From NCBI GenBank assembly GCA_003343705.1, contig QAKR01000010.1, forward strand, positions 17,968-81,967: a stretch of 64,000 bases of DNA, read 5' to 3'. Under the pieces are notes generated by a model. The model made no database searches. It was given only the letters and a program-made list of their open reading frames with translations, and was not told where the DNA came from. Below are positions 9,723-18,427 of this stretch, piece by piece (within the stretch, counting starts at the first letter, position 1; every line of letters begins with the position of its first letter). Made by a program: the position numbers and the translations under genes. This DNA is from Clostridiales bacterium (GTDB lineage Bacteria; Bacillota; Clostridia; Oscillospirales; UBA644).

Positions 9723-9983
9723 ATGAAAAAAGTAATGTTCATACAGATTACATCAATCTTAAACTTCAGGTTTATAAGGATTTTTATGGTTTTTGAAGAG
9801 AGTGAAGATTATATAGCTATGTCAAAACACATAAAAGCTAAACCTGATTCTTTTTCATTACAAAAGCAATCATTCAGTTTAAGAGATATTAGTTCAGATA
9901 TTTTTAAGCAAGACATTGGTGCTATAAAGTCAAATGCAATGTGTATTTTTGTATTGTCGCATATAAAAAGAAGATTAAAATAA
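9723..9983 (+). CDS. Small hypothetical protein (86 aa)
   Basis: A short frame with GGAG nine bases before the ATG and a hairpin terminator 10 bases after the stop, which together favour a real transcribed gene. The product starts MKKVMFIQITSILN and has no recognisable family, no clear membrane segment and a lysine-rich tail. Composition is like random AT-rich coding sequence, so it could be chance; the flanking signals are the main support. Confidence 0.4.
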   Translation: MKKVMFIQITSILNFRFIRIFMVFEESEDYIAMSKHIKAKPDSFSLQKQSFSLRDISSDIFKQDIGAIKSNAMCIFVLSHIKRRLK

Positions 9984-9992
9984 ATTGAAACA

Positions 9993-10022
9993 CCGTACCA
10001 TATATTGGTGCGGATTTTTTTA
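9993..10022 (+). terminator. Terminator upstream of the opp operon
   Basis: Stem CCGTACCA / TGGTGCGG (one G-U pair) with a five-base loop, then a run of T. It insulates the opp promoter that follows. Confidence 0.75.
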
Positions 10023-10032
10023 TTATATTGGC

Positions 10033-10061
10033 TTGACATTTTGGTAATATTGTGGTAAAAT
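10033..10061 (+). promoter_or_regulatory. Sigma-A promoter of oppBCDF
   Basis: TTGACA, 17 bases, TAAAAT, located 41 bases before the oppB ATG. Confidence 0.8.
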
Positions 10062-10101
10062 GTTAAAGATATAACAATATAATTATAGGAGAGATTACCT
10101 A

Positions 10102-11019
10102 ATGTGGAAATATGTCTTAAAAAGGGTGCTGCTGGCAATCGTAACAGTTTTTATCATTGTTGCTATCACATTCTTTGCAATGAACGCCATTCCGGGCGGC
10201 CCATTTCAAAAAGAAAAAGCGCCTGACCCAGCGGTTCAAAGACAACTCGAAGAAAGATTTCATTTAGACAAACCTATTTGGGAACAATTTTTCATATATC
10301 TTGGAAATATGTTTCACGGGGACTTGGGCATTTCGCTTAAAAACGGAAGAGATATTGCTCAAACAATATCCGAAAGTTTTACAATATCTGCAAAATTAGG
10401 TGGGGCATCAATTGTTGTTGCTCTTGCTTTTGGATTATTTTTCGGCTGCCTTGCTGCAATTAAACGAAACTCATGGGTAGACCGTGGAATAATTTTCTTA
10501 TCCACACTATTTGTTGCAGTTCCATCATTTGTTTTAGCAACGATACTATTACTGATTTTCTGCTTATTATTACAATGGGTTCCGGTTTGGTCTTCATCAC
10601 CGACCATTGCTAACTATATTTTACCGGTTATCGCATTGGCGTTATACCCAATGTCATATATAATCCGCTTAACAAAATCCAGTATGCTTGATGTACTTGG
10701 GCAGGATTATATTCGTACCGCACGTGCAAAGGGTGTATCTGAAACAAAAATCATATTTAAGCATGCACTCAAGAATGCTCTTACACCTGTTATAACATAT
10801 GTCGGCCCTCTAACAGCTTATACGCTTACAGGTAGTATGGTTGTTGAAACAATTTTTACAATTGGCGGCCTTGGCTCTAAATTTGTATCAGGTATTACAA
10901 ACCGTGATTACCCAATGATAATGGGAACTACTATATTCCTTGCATCTTTGATAGTTCTATTTACCTTGGTAAGCGACCTACTTTATAAGGCCGTAGACCC
11001 AAGAGTAAAATTTGATTGA
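10102..11019 (+). CDS. oppB: Oligopeptide ABC transporter permease OppB
   Basis: First membrane subunit of a dipeptide/oligopeptide importer (BPD_transp_1 family). It shows the usual N-terminal membrane segment (about 10-30), the external loop with the conserved LDKPIWEQFFIYLGN and GDLGISLKNG, five further membrane segments, and the EAA coupling loop (DYIRTARAKGVSE) that contacts the ATPases. It ends with the typical DPRVKFD. Length 305 is normal. GGAGAG ribosome site upstream of ATG. First gene of an operon with the other transporter subunits. Confidence 0.95.
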   Translation: MWKYVLKRVLLAIVTVFIIVAITFFAMNAIPGGPFQKEKAPDPAVQRQLEERFHLDKPIWEQFFIYLGNMFHGDLGISLKNGRDIAQTISESFTISAKLGGASIVVALAFGLFFGCLAAIKRNSWVDRGIIFLSTLFVAVPSFVLATILLLIFCLLLQWVPVWSSSPTIANYILPVIALALYPMSYIIRLTKSSMLDVLGQDYIRTARAKGVSETKIIFKHALKNALTPVITYVGPLTAYTLTGSMVVETIFTIGGLGSKFVSGITNRDYPMIMGTTIFLASLIVLFTLVSDLLYKAVDPRVKFD

Positions 11020-11030
11020 GGAGGATGCAC

Positions 11031-12461
11031 ATGAAAAACGATAAATTCCCTAAAAAGCATTTTTTAAGTATGCAGCTTGATCTTTCAAAGTTTGAGCCGG
11101 CGACAGAATCAGAAAAAGAACAACAACAACAGATGGGAAAAAGTACAACATTTTTCCGCGACGGCATGAAGAGTCTTTTTAAAAACCCTCTTGCAGTAGG
11201 AAGTATAATTGTTCTTTTCTTTATTATATTAGTAATTATAGTAGCTCCGTTTATATGTCCATATGGATATGAAGAAATAATTGAAATCAACGGTGTAAAA
11301 GATACTACGACAAAAAACTTGCATCCGTTCCAATATTCTGATGCAGAACGTCTTTTCATGAAAAAAGATGCCGTGTTCATGGGATGGAGCACTAAACGAG
11401 TTTATTTACTTGATAATCAAGCTTATGTCGACAGCCTTGTTGAGCAAGAAGGCACTCTTGTAACAAACTCTTTTGAATTAACAAAAAACACAACACTTTA
11501 TGCAGTATGGGGTGTAGATGAAGATAAAAACGGTGTTGTAGATTTTGGATCAGAATTATTTAATTATAGCGGTGAAAGCAATCTTCTCGGAAAGAAAGCA
11601 GGTGAAGCTGCTACTTTAAGAGTTAAATATAACTCTAACGGCGGTGTGGGTGAACTCCCGTCAGAAGGACGTTATGCTCCCGGAGATATCATTGTTCCTG
11701 TTTCACAAGTAGACTTTGTAAAAGAGGGGCAAAGCTTATTCCCGCACATATTCGGAACAGACGATCTCGGGCGTGACTATTTTATAAGAGTTGTTTACGG
11801 AACTCGAGTTTCACTTGTTGTAGGTCTTTTTGCAAGCCTTATAGTTTTAATAATCGGCTTGCTTTACGGATCGATTTCTGGGTATGTTGGGGGAAAAACA
11901 GACCTAATAATGATGCGAATTGTAGATATAATATATTCATTGCCAGATATGCTTGTTGTAATTCTGTTATCGGCTGTGCTTGATTCGGTTTTTGCAACTT
12001 CGCTGGACGGAACAATATTTGCAAAATTGGGTACCGGAATGATAAGTATTTTTATTGTATTTGGATTGCTTTATTGGGTTGGTATGGCAAGACTTGTCAG
12101 AGGCCAAATTTTATCAATTAAAGAACAAGAATATGTATTGGCTGCAAAGTCATTAGGAGCAAAACCAGGTAGAATAATAAGAAAACATATTCTCCCCAAC
12201 TGTATAAGCGTAATAATAATATCAACAGCACTTCAAATTCCGTCTGCTATATTTACCGAAAGCTTTTTAAGCTTTGTAGGATTAGGTGTTCAGGCGCCTA
12301 TGCCTTCACTTGGTTCTTTAGCAAATGCTGCAAGAAGTGGCTTGCCTGAGAGCGCATATAAATTATTATTCCCCGCAGGGGCAATTTGTTTAATAGTTTT
12401 AGCATTTAACCTTTTGGGCGACGGTCTTCGCGATGCCTTCGACCCGAAGCTTAGGAGGTGA
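11031..12461 (+). CDS. oppC: Oligopeptide ABC transporter permease OppC with large extracellular insert
   Basis: Second membrane subunit of the peptide importer. It has membrane segment 1 at about 53-76 and, from about residue 245, the conserved FGTDDLGRD, the remaining membrane segments and the EAA loop (EYVLAAKSLGAKPG). At 476 residues it is far longer than the usual 280-340. The extra 125 or so residues sit in the first external loop (about 80-240). They contain FMGWSTK...NTTLYAVW (about 116-160), an acidic DEDKNGVVDF loop resembling a calcium site, and VKYNSNGGVGELPSEG...GD (about 198-219), the two halves of a Listeria-Bacteroides repeat in reversed order. ATG at 11031 is preceded by AGGAGG; the upstream TTG and ATG overlap that site. 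Confidence 0.93.
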   Translation: MKNDKFPKKHFLSMQLDLSKFEPATESEKEQQQQMGKSTTFFRDGMKSLFKNPLAVGSIIVLFFIILVIIVAPFICPYGYEEIIEINGVKDTTTKNLHPFQYSDAERLFMKKDAVFMGWSTKRVYLLDNQAYVDSLVEQEGTLVTNSFELTKNTTLYAVWGVDEDKNGVVDFGSELFNYSGESNLLGKKAGEAATLRVKYNSNGGVGELPSEGRYAPGDIIVPVSQVDFVKEGQSLFPHIFGTDDLGRDYFIRVVYGTRVSLVVGLFASLIVLIIGLLYGSISGYVGGKTDLIMMRIVDIIYSLPDMLVVILLSAVLDSVFATSLDGTIFAKLGTGMISIFIVFGLLYWVGMARLVRGQILSIKEQEYVLAAKSLGAKPGRIIRKHILPNCISVIIISTALQIPSAIFTESFLSFVGLGVQAPMPSLGSLANAARSGLPESAYKLLFPAGAICLIVLAFNLLGDGLRDAFDPKLRR

Positions 12462-12467
12462 CCGGTT

Positions 12468-13472
12468 ATGGCTGAAAAAATACTTGAAGTAAATAACCTT
12501 CAAACATCATTCTTCACTGATGCAGGGGAAGTAAAAGCCGTTAACGGTGTTTCTTTCAATCTTGAAAAAGGGCAAACTCTGGGTATAGTCGGAGAGTCAG
12601 GTTCAGGAAAATCAGTTACGGCATATTCTATATTACAAATTCTCGATAATCCCGGTAAAATTGTTGGCGGTGAGGTCTTATTCGAAGGTCAAAACATCGT
12701 AGGCTGCAGTAAAAAGCAAATCAGATCTATTCGCGGAAATAAAATAAGTATGATCTTTCAGGATCCAATGACATCTTTAAACCCGGTTTATACAATTGGG
12801 AATCAGCTTTCCGAGGCTATCATTCTTCATACCGGACGCAATAAAAAACAAGCAAAAGAGCGTACTATTGAAATGCTTAAGCTTGTCGGAGTTAATGATC
12901 CGGGGAAACGTGTTAAACAATATCCGCATGAACTTTCAGGCGGAATGCGACAGCGTGTTATGATAGCAATGGCATTAGCTTGTGAACCTGACATTTTAAT
13001 TGCAGACGAACCCACAACAGCTCTTGACGTAACTATTCAAGCACAAATTTTACGACTTATGCAGGATTTACAGAAAAAGCTTGGTATGGCAATTATTATG
13101 ATAACCCATGATCTTGGCGTAATAGCTCAGATATGTGATAAAATAATAGTACTTTACGGAGGCAAAGTCTGCGAACGCGGAACAGCAGACGATATTTTCT
13201 ATTCGCCTAAACATGAATATACAAAAGGGCTTTTACGATCAATTCCGAGTATTGATAATACAAAAAAACGTCTTGTTCCTATCGGCGGAACACCGATAGA
13301 TCTTCTTCATATGCCTAAAGGGTGTCCCTTTTCTTCACGTTGTGATAAGGCTATGAAAATCTGTTTGGAAAGTATTCCGGATGAAATAGATTTTGGTGGC
13401 GAGCATTCTGCTTGTTGTTGGGCTGAAGTTGAAAAGATGTATAAAAACACAGACGGGGAGGACAAAAAATGA
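12468..13472 (+). CDS. oppD: Oligopeptide ABC transporter ATPase OppD
   Basis: Cytoplasmic ATP-binding subunit. Walker A GESGSGKS (about residue 40), Q loop MIFQDP, signature LSGGMRQR, Walker B ILIADEPTTALD and switch histidine in ITHDLGV are all intact. The C-terminal oligopeptide-transporter region (about 235-325) has cysteines in CPFSSRCDKAMKIC and a further C-C pair, which in related proteins bind an Fe-S cluster. AGGAGGTGA lies at ideal distance from ATG. The stop overlaps the oppF start (ATGA), so translation is coupled. Confidence 0.96.
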   Translation: MAEKILEVNNLQTSFFTDAGEVKAVNGVSFNLEKGQTLGIVGESGSGKSVTAYSILQILDNPGKIVGGEVLFEGQNIVGCSKKQIRSIRGNKISMIFQDPMTSLNPVYTIGNQLSEAIILHTGRNKKQAKERTIEMLKLVGVNDPGKRVKQYPHELSGGMRQRVMIAMALACEPDILIADEPTTALDVTIQAQILRLMQDLQKKLGMAIIMITHDLGVIAQICDKIIVLYGGKVCERGTADDIFYSPKHEYTKGLLRSIPSIDNTKKRLVPIGGTPIDLLHMPKGCPFSSRCDKAMKICLESIPDEIDFGGEHSACCWAEVEKMYKNTDGEDKK

Positions 13473-14431
13473 GCAGTGATTATCTGATAGAAGTACAAGA
13501 TTTAAAACAGCACTTTCAGATAAAAACGGGCTTTTTTAATAAAACCCCGTTAAAGGCCGTAGACGGAGTAAGTTTTAAAATTAAAAAAGGTGAAACATTA
13601 GGCCTGGTAGGAGAATCAGGCTGCGGAAAAACAACTGTGGGCAGAACACTGATGAGGCTTTATACTCCAACATCAGGCAAAGTACTTTATGACGGTGTTG
13701 AAATTACGGATAAAAACATTCATGACTATCGTAAAAAAATGCAAATGGTATTTCAAGACCCATACTCATCCCTTAACCCGAGAATGACGGTTGCTGATAT
13801 AATAGGCGAACCACTTGACATTCATAAACTTTGTGCAACTAAACAAGATCGAGAAAGAAGAATCGCAGAGCTTATGGATCTTGTCGGTCTTAACAACGAA
13901 CATTCACGACGTTATGTTCACGAATTTTCAGGAGGACAACGTCAGCGTATAGGCATTGCCCGTGCTCTCGCCGTTAATACAGAGTTCATTGTTTGTGATG
14001 AGCCTGTATCAGCTCTTGACGTATCAATTCAAGCTCAGGTAATAAATATGTTTGAGGACCTACAGAATAAAATGGGGCTGACATATTTATTTATTGCCCA
14101 CGATCTTCTTATTGTTAAACATATTTCAAATCGTATTGCAGTTATGTATCTTGGTAAAATTGTGGAGCTTGCTGATTCAATTGAACTCTGCGAACAGCCG
14201 CAACACCCCTATTCTATCGCACTTTTGTCTTCAGTACCTGTACCTGATCCGAATCAGGCGCGCGTTAACAAAGGTATAATTTTGGAAGGAGACGTTCCAA
14301 GTCCTTTAAGGATGCCCAGTGGATGTGCTTTCCGTACAAGATGTCCGTATGCAACAGAAAAATGTGCACAAGAATGTCCGCCTTTAACAGACAGAGGTAA
14401 CGGGCACTTATTAGCTTGTTGGAACAAATAA
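13469..14431 (+). CDS. oppF: Oligopeptide ABC transporter ATPase OppF
   Basis: Second ATPase subunit, pairing with OppD. Walker A GESGCGKT, MVFQDPYSSLNPR, signature FSGGQRQR, Walker B FIVCDEPVSALD and IAHDLLIV are intact. The C-terminal cysteine cluster CAFRTRCPYATEKC is present. Length 320 is normal. It overlaps oppD by four bases and ends just before the separate promoter of oppA. Confidence 0.96.
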   Translation: MSSDYLIEVQDLKQHFQIKTGFFNKTPLKAVDGVSFKIKKGETLGLVGESGCGKTTVGRTLMRLYTPTSGKVLYDGVEITDKNIHDYRKKMQMVFQDPYSSLNPRMTVADIIGEPLDIHKLCATKQDRERRIAELMDLVGLNNEHSRRYVHEFSGGQRQRIGIARALAVNTEFIVCDEPVSALDVSIQAQVINMFEDLQNKMGLTYLFIAHDLLIVKHISNRIAVMYLGKIVELADSIELCEQPQHPYSIALLSSVPVPDPNQARVNKGIILEGDVPSPLRMPSGCAFRTRCPYATEKCAQECPPLTDRGNGHLLACWNK

Positions 14432-14459
14432 CATTTTTTTCATAATTTTTATCAAAATC

Positions 14460-14488
14460 TTGACAAAATCATTTTTTTAGTGTATAAT
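14460..14488 (+). promoter_or_regulatory. Consensus sigma-A promoter of oppA
   Basis: TTGACA, 17 bases, TATAAT: a perfect match to consensus, 75 bases before the oppA ATG. It explains how the binding protein can be made in excess over the membrane subunits. Confidence 0.9.
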
Positions 14489-14563
14489 ACATCATATTAA
14501 TATTTTATTTTAATTACCAAACCCCAATAGAGGGTTGTAATAAATTTTTAGGAGGAATTTTTG

Positions 14564-16345
14564 ATGAAATTCAAAAAAGCATTGGCAATTGTTCTTTCTT
14601 TTGTTCTTGTGCTTGCTATGTTTACAGCTTGTACAAACAATAAAGAACAAAAACCTTCGGGCAACACAGACAATAATCAATCAACAGAGAAGCTTTATCC
14701 AAATCCCTATGATGCTTCAAATTGGGATGAGTACAACAACCTTATAGCACAAATAAAAGCAGAAACTGATTTTGCTAAGCGTGAGGAGCTCATGCATAAA
14801 GCTGAAGACATCCTCATGGCTACAGGTGCTATTTGCCCGATTTATTATTACAATGACATCTACATGATGAAAAACACTGTTAAAGGTTTCTATGCAAACG
14901 TTTACGGTACAAAATTCTTTATGAATGCTACAAATGGCGATAACAAAACATTAAAAATCAATCTTGCTTCCGAACCCGACAGACTTGACCCGGCTTTAAA
15001 CAGTTCTGTTGACGGAGCTTGTCTTGCAGCAAATTCATTTGCAGGCCTGTTTACATACAATGACAAGGGTGAAGTAATCCCCGCGCTTTGTGAAAAATAC
15101 ACAGTAAGTGACGATGGTCTTACCTATGTTTTCACTCTTAAAGATAACCTCAAGTGGTCTGATGGATCTGCACTTACAGCAAAAGACTTTGAGTATTCAT
15201 GGAAAAGAGCTGCAAACCCAGAAACAGCAGCAGATTATTCCTACATGCTTAACGGAATTGCAGGTTACGGCACAGACGCAGGCATCAATGTTAAAGCTTC
15301 AGATGACGGAAAAACATTTACAGTTGTTCTTTCTGCCCCCTGTGCATACATGCTTGACCTCTGCGCATTCCCCACTTTCCTTCCTGTAAAACAAAGTGTT
15401 GTTGAAAGCGCTACAGGCTACCGCGGTTCTGATGGTAAAATTCTTGATGCAGGCGCATGGGCTACAAATGCAGGATTTGTTTCTAACGGTGCATACATTC
15501 TTGAAAGCTGGAAACACAACGAGAGTATGGTTTACGTAAAGAATCCTAATTATTACGATGCTGCAAACGTAAAAATAGAAAAACTTGAATTTATGCTTTC
15601 TGCAGATGATACTGCTATTTTCTCAGCATACGAAGCAGGAAACCTTGATTTCATTGATACGGTTCCTAACGACAAGCTTGCTGAACTTAAAGCACGTCCC
15701 GACTTCTATAAAATTGACCAACTCGGAACATATTACGTTTCATTCAATGTAAAGAGCAAACTCTTCACCGGTCTTAGCGGCACAGATGCAAGCAAACTTA
15801 GAATCGCTCTTTCTCTTCTTATAGACAGAAATTACATTGTTGAGACTTGTGGTCAGACAGGTCAACAAATAGCAACAAGTTTCATTCCTGCAAAAATGCT
15901 TGATGGTCAAGGCGGCGAATTCAAAGCAGAAAATAACGGATATACATATCCTGTTAAAAATTCACTTGGTTACTTCTTAGAAGGTTCTGATGAAGAAGAA
16001 TTCGCAAAGAACAAAGAAGCAGCTGTTGCAATACTCAAAGAACTTGGCTACACATTCGGAAGCGACGGCAAAATTACAGGTGATAAAACTATAAACTTTG
16101 AATACCTTGTTAACGAAACTTCAGGACATATTGCAATTGCACAATGCATTCAACAGGATTTAGCAAAAGTAGGTATCACAATGACAATTAAAACTATTGA
16201 CTGGGATACTTTCCTTGCTGAAAGAAAAGCAGGTAACTACGATATCGCTCGTAACGGTTGGGTTGCAGACTTCAATGACCCGATTAACTTCCTTGAAATG
16301 TGGACTACAAAGAGCGGTAACAACGATTGCCAATTTGGTAGATAA
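14564..16345 (+). CDS. oppA: Peptide-binding lipoprotein OppA, circularly permuted
   Basis: Extracellular peptide receptor of the importer (SBP_bac_5 family), with a lipoprotein signal (MFTAC lipobox, about residue 26) and a low-complexity N/Q/S linker. The body (LASEPDRLDPALNSS..., about 130-590) matches OppA order from its usual N-terminus (LKINLASEPDRLDP, LKDNLKWSDGSALTA) through to GWVADFNDP and SGNNDCQFGR, then stops. The segment that normally follows (WDEYNNLIAQIKAETD, REELMHKAEDILM, ICPIYYYNDIYMMKN, VKGFYANV) lies instead at about 50-125, directly after the linker. So the piece is moved from the C-terminus to the N-terminus. AGGAGG precedes ATG at 14564; a TTG one codon earlier is less well placed. 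Own promoter and terminator. Confidence 0.93.
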   Translation: MKFKKALAIVLSFVLVLAMFTACTNNKEQKPSGNTDNNQSTEKLYPNPYDASNWDEYNNLIAQIKAETDFAKREELMHKAEDILMATGAICPIYYYNDIYMMKNTVKGFYANVYGTKFFMNATNGDNKTLKINLASEPDRLDPALNSSVDGACLAANSFAGLFTYNDKGEVIPALCEKYTVSDDGLTYVFTLKDNLKWSDGSALTAKDFEYSWKRAANPETAADYSYMLNGIAGYGTDAGINVKASDDGKTFTVVLSAPCAYMLDLCAFPTFLPVKQSVVESATGYRGSDGKILDAGAWATNAGFVSNGAYILESWKHNESMVYVKNPNYYDAANVKIEKLEFMLSADDTAIFSAYEAGNLDFIDTVPNDKLAELKARPDFYKIDQLGTYYVSFNVKSKLFTGLSGTDASKLRIALSLLIDRNYIVETCGQTGQQIATSFIPAKMLDGQGGEFKAENNGYTYPVKNSLGYFLEGSDEEEFAKNKEAAVAILKELGYTFGSDGKITGDKTINFEYLVNETSGHIAIAQCIQQDLAKVGITMTIKTIDWDTFLAERKAGNYDIARNGWVADFNDPINFLEMWTTKSGNNDCQFGR

Positions 16346-16361
16346 TAGAACTTTATAACTT

Positions 16362-16395
16362 AAAATTCCCCACAGAAATGTGGGGAATTTTGTAT
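16362..16395 (+). terminator. Terminator of oppA
   Basis: Stem AAAATTCCCCACA / TGTGGGGAATTTT with a four-base loop, starting 16 bases after the stop codon. Confidence 0.92.
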
Positions 16396-16433
16396 TTTTA
16401 TTCTTCAATAAAGCTTTAACAGCTGTATAAAAG

Positions 16434-16598
16434 AAACTAATTACAGAATGTAATTAGTTTACCTGAGAAACACTCAGTATGCAGTATTTACCGTACAAAA
16501 AGCACTTTGTGTTTTCTTTGTAACCGATGGTAATAAAACAGTATTTACGCTGAAATTTAAAAACATACAGTCATGGTGTCGGGTACAAGGGTAAATAC
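16434..16598. other. Intergenic region with several inverted and direct repeats
   Basis: The 376-base gap between oppA and the next gene holds no convincing frame. I see a perfect 11-base hairpin (AAACTAATTAC / GTAATTAGTTT, 16434-16460), a small CTGAG/CTCAG hairpin at 16463, CAGTATTTAC twice (16482 and 16539), and GTATTTACC-GTAC at 16484 which is the near complement of GTAC-AAG-GGTAAATAC at 16583. It could be a small structured RNA or debris of an older element. I see no promoter that decides this. Confidence 0.3.
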
Positions 16599-16664
16599 AA
16601 AATCTCATTTTGAATAAATGATTCTAAGAATCAAATTACCTATGTAAATAGTTTTTAATAAAAC

Positions 16665-16697
16665 AATAACTGTTGAGGTAACTTACTCAACAGTTAT
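16665..16697 (-). terminator. Terminator of the DUF5684 gene
   Basis: Stem AATAACTGTTGAG / CTCAACAGTTATT with a seven-base loop, 25 bases after the minus-strand stop codon. It resembles the hairpins at 20802 and 39346. Confidence 0.75.
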
Positions 16698-16721
16698 TAT
16701 AAACCCATTTATGTATAAATT

Positions 16722-17120
16722 CTATACTGTTTGTGGTCCCAAATATCTATCTTGATCGAATGCAATAATTGCCATGAAAATTATACTTAAGAAAATCAAA
16801 CCCACCGCAAACCCATCACTTTTACCAAAAGCTCTTGAAAGCTTTATCATGGTAATAATAGTGAATACAAAACCTACGATCGGAATCAACATCATTAAAA
16901 ACCACCAACCATTACCCCATGTGATTTTATATAAAATATATGCATTATAAAAAGGAATAATTGCTGCCCAACCGGGCTGTCCGGCTTTTTCGAAAATACG
17001 CCAAGTTACTATAATTCCAAATACTGAGACCGCTAAAACAATAAAACCCCAAAATATCATGGCCCCACCCAAAATAGCACCTGCTACTTCAGAACCGTAT
17101 TCATAAGCCTCCACATCCAT
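16722..17120 (-). CDS. DUF5684 small membrane protein
   Basis: A 132-residue protein with four hydrophobic stretches (about 14-40, 48-65, 70-95 and 100-118). The sequence between the first two, WRIFEKAGQPGWAAIIPFYN followed by AYILYKI, is the hallmark of DUF5684, a family often found with signal peptidases but without known function. The ribosome site is GGGGG 10 bases before ATG. It has its own promoter and terminator. Expression and role cannot be inferred from neighbours. Confidence 0.85.
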   Translation of the reverse strand: MDVEAYEYGSEVAGAILGGAMIFWGFIVLAVSVFGIIVTWRIFEKAGQPGWAAIIPFYNAYILYKITWGNGWWFLMMLIPIVGFVFTIITMIKLSRAFGKSDGFAVGLIFLSIIFMAIIAFDQDRYLGPQTV

Positions 17121-17171
17121 AACTAAATACCCCCAAATAATATTATTTTGACTGTTTACGTCATTGTATAT

Positions 17172-17200
17172 ATATTATCATAATAATACATATATGTCAA
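17172..17200 (-). promoter_or_regulatory. Sigma-A promoter of the DUF5684 gene
   Basis: Minus strand TTGACA, 17 bases, TAATAT, about 50 bases before the ATG at 17120. Confidence 0.7.
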
Positions 17201-17201
17201 C

Positions 17202-17247
17202 AAAAATCGGTGTAAAATAAGTTAAAAACTTTTTTACACCGATTTTT
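17202..17247 (-). terminator. Terminator of serC-serA
   Basis: Stem AAAAATCGGTGTAAAA / TTTTTACACCGATTTTT, just after the serA stop on the minus strand. Confidence 0.85.
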
Positions 17248-17255
17248 ATATAAAC

Positions 17256-18425
17256 CTATTTAATTATTCTTACTCTTACAACGCCGTCTATTTGCTCAAT
17301 TTTATCAGCCAGCTCTTTATTTTCAAGAGTAGATGCCAAATCAATAATTGCATACGCATTTTGACCTTTAAACTTAGAAAGCATATGGTCAATATTTATA
17401 TTGTTCTCGCTAAGTACAGCAGTTATTTGTCCAAGCATTGTCGGTATGTTCTTATGTAAAACACAAATACGAGTCCCTGTACTTCTTTCACAATCAACAT
17501 TAGGATAGTTAACGCTGTTGCGAACATTTCCTGAAATAAGATAGTCTGAGAGCTCTTTACATGCCATAACTGCACAGTTATCTTCGCTTTCCGGAGTAGA
17601 TGCACCAAGATGAGGTATAGCTATTACGTTTTTCATATTAAGTGTTTTTTGATTGGGAAAATCTGTAACGTAACACGAAACCTTACCACTTTCAAGTGCT
17701 GATTCGATTGCACTATCGTCTACAAGTTCGCCACGGGCAAAGTTAAGAATACGAACACCGTCTTTCATTTGAGACAAAGCATCAGCATTTATTAAACCCT
17801 TAGTATCTGCATTATAAGGTACATGAACTGTAATGTAATCACAGTTTGCGTATATATCTTTTACATCTTTTACATTATGTATGCTTCTTGACATTCTCAA
17901 TGCGTTATCGACAGAAAGGAATGCATCGTAGCCGTAAACTTCCATACCAAGACGGACTGCAACATTTGCAACTAAAATACCGATTGCTCCAAGGCCTATT
18001 ATACCGAGCTTTTTACCGGATATTTCAGGACCTGCAAACTGTGACTTACCTTTTTCTACAAGTTTGCCAACTTCATCCCCGCTGTCCTTTAATGTTTTCG
18101 CCCAGTCGATTGCATCACTGATTTTACGAGAAGAAAGGAGTAGCCCGGCTAAAACAAGTTCTTTAACAGCGTTTGCATTAGCTCCAGGTGTATTAAAAAC
18201 AACAATGCCTTTATCAGAACACAAATCCACAGGAATATTGTTTGTACCAGCACCGGCTCTAGCAATTGCGCGTAAAGAATCGTTCATCTCATACTCGTGA
18301 AGGGATGCCGAACGTACAAGTATTCCGTCAGGATTTTCACACTCGTCAAGTGCTGTAAAGATATTTTTATCAAGAAGATCCAAGCCTATATCAGCAATTT
18401 TATTAAATTTTCTTATTGTATACAT
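17256..18425 (-). CDS. serA: D-3-phosphoglycerate dehydrogenase
   Basis: First enzyme of serine synthesis, oxidising 3-phosphoglycerate with NAD. The substrate domain is split around the nucleotide domain: GAGTNNIPVD near residue 58, the NAD motif GIIGLGAIG (about 140-148), catalytic arginine in NFARGELVDD, and the histidine in AIPHLGASTPES. A C-terminal ACT-like domain (about 315-389: ICVLHKNIPTMLGQI, INIDHMLSK) probably senses serine. Length 389 is typical of the short form. It starts two bases after serC, with AAAGGA upstream. No serB is present in the window. Confidence 0.96.
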   Translation of the reverse strand: MYTIRKFNKIADIGLDLLDKNIFTALDECENPDGILVRSASLHEYEMNDSLRAIARAGAGTNNIPVDLCSDKGIVVFNTPGANANAVKELVLAGLLLSSRKISDAIDWAKTLKDSGDEVGKLVEKGKSQFAGPEISGKKLGIIGLGAIGILVANVAVRLGMEVYGYDAFLSVDNALRMSRSIHNVKDVKDIYANCDYITVHVPYNADTKGLINADALSQMKDGVRILNFARGELVDDSAIESALESGKVSCYVTDFPNQKTLNMKNVIAIPHLGASTPESEDNCAVMACKELSDYLISGNVRNSVNYPNVDCERSTGTRICVLHKNIPTMLGQITAVLSENNINIDHMLSKFKGQNAYAIIDLASTLENKELADKIEQIDGVVRVRIIK

Positions 18426-18427
18426 TA

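Noticed and set aside
9809..10138. Minus-strand 109-codon frame across the opp promoter
   Set aside because: It crosses a terminator, the opp promoter and the start of oppB, and has no ribosome site.
14564..14940. OppA as a pseudogene with a truncated C-terminus
   Set aside because: The missing C-terminal segment is present at the N-terminus in frame, and promoter, signal and terminator are intact.
17846..18300. Plus-strand frames opposite serA (and similar frames opposite most large genes)
   Set aside because: They lie entirely antisense to clearly recognised genes, have no ribosome sites and no recognisable motifs.
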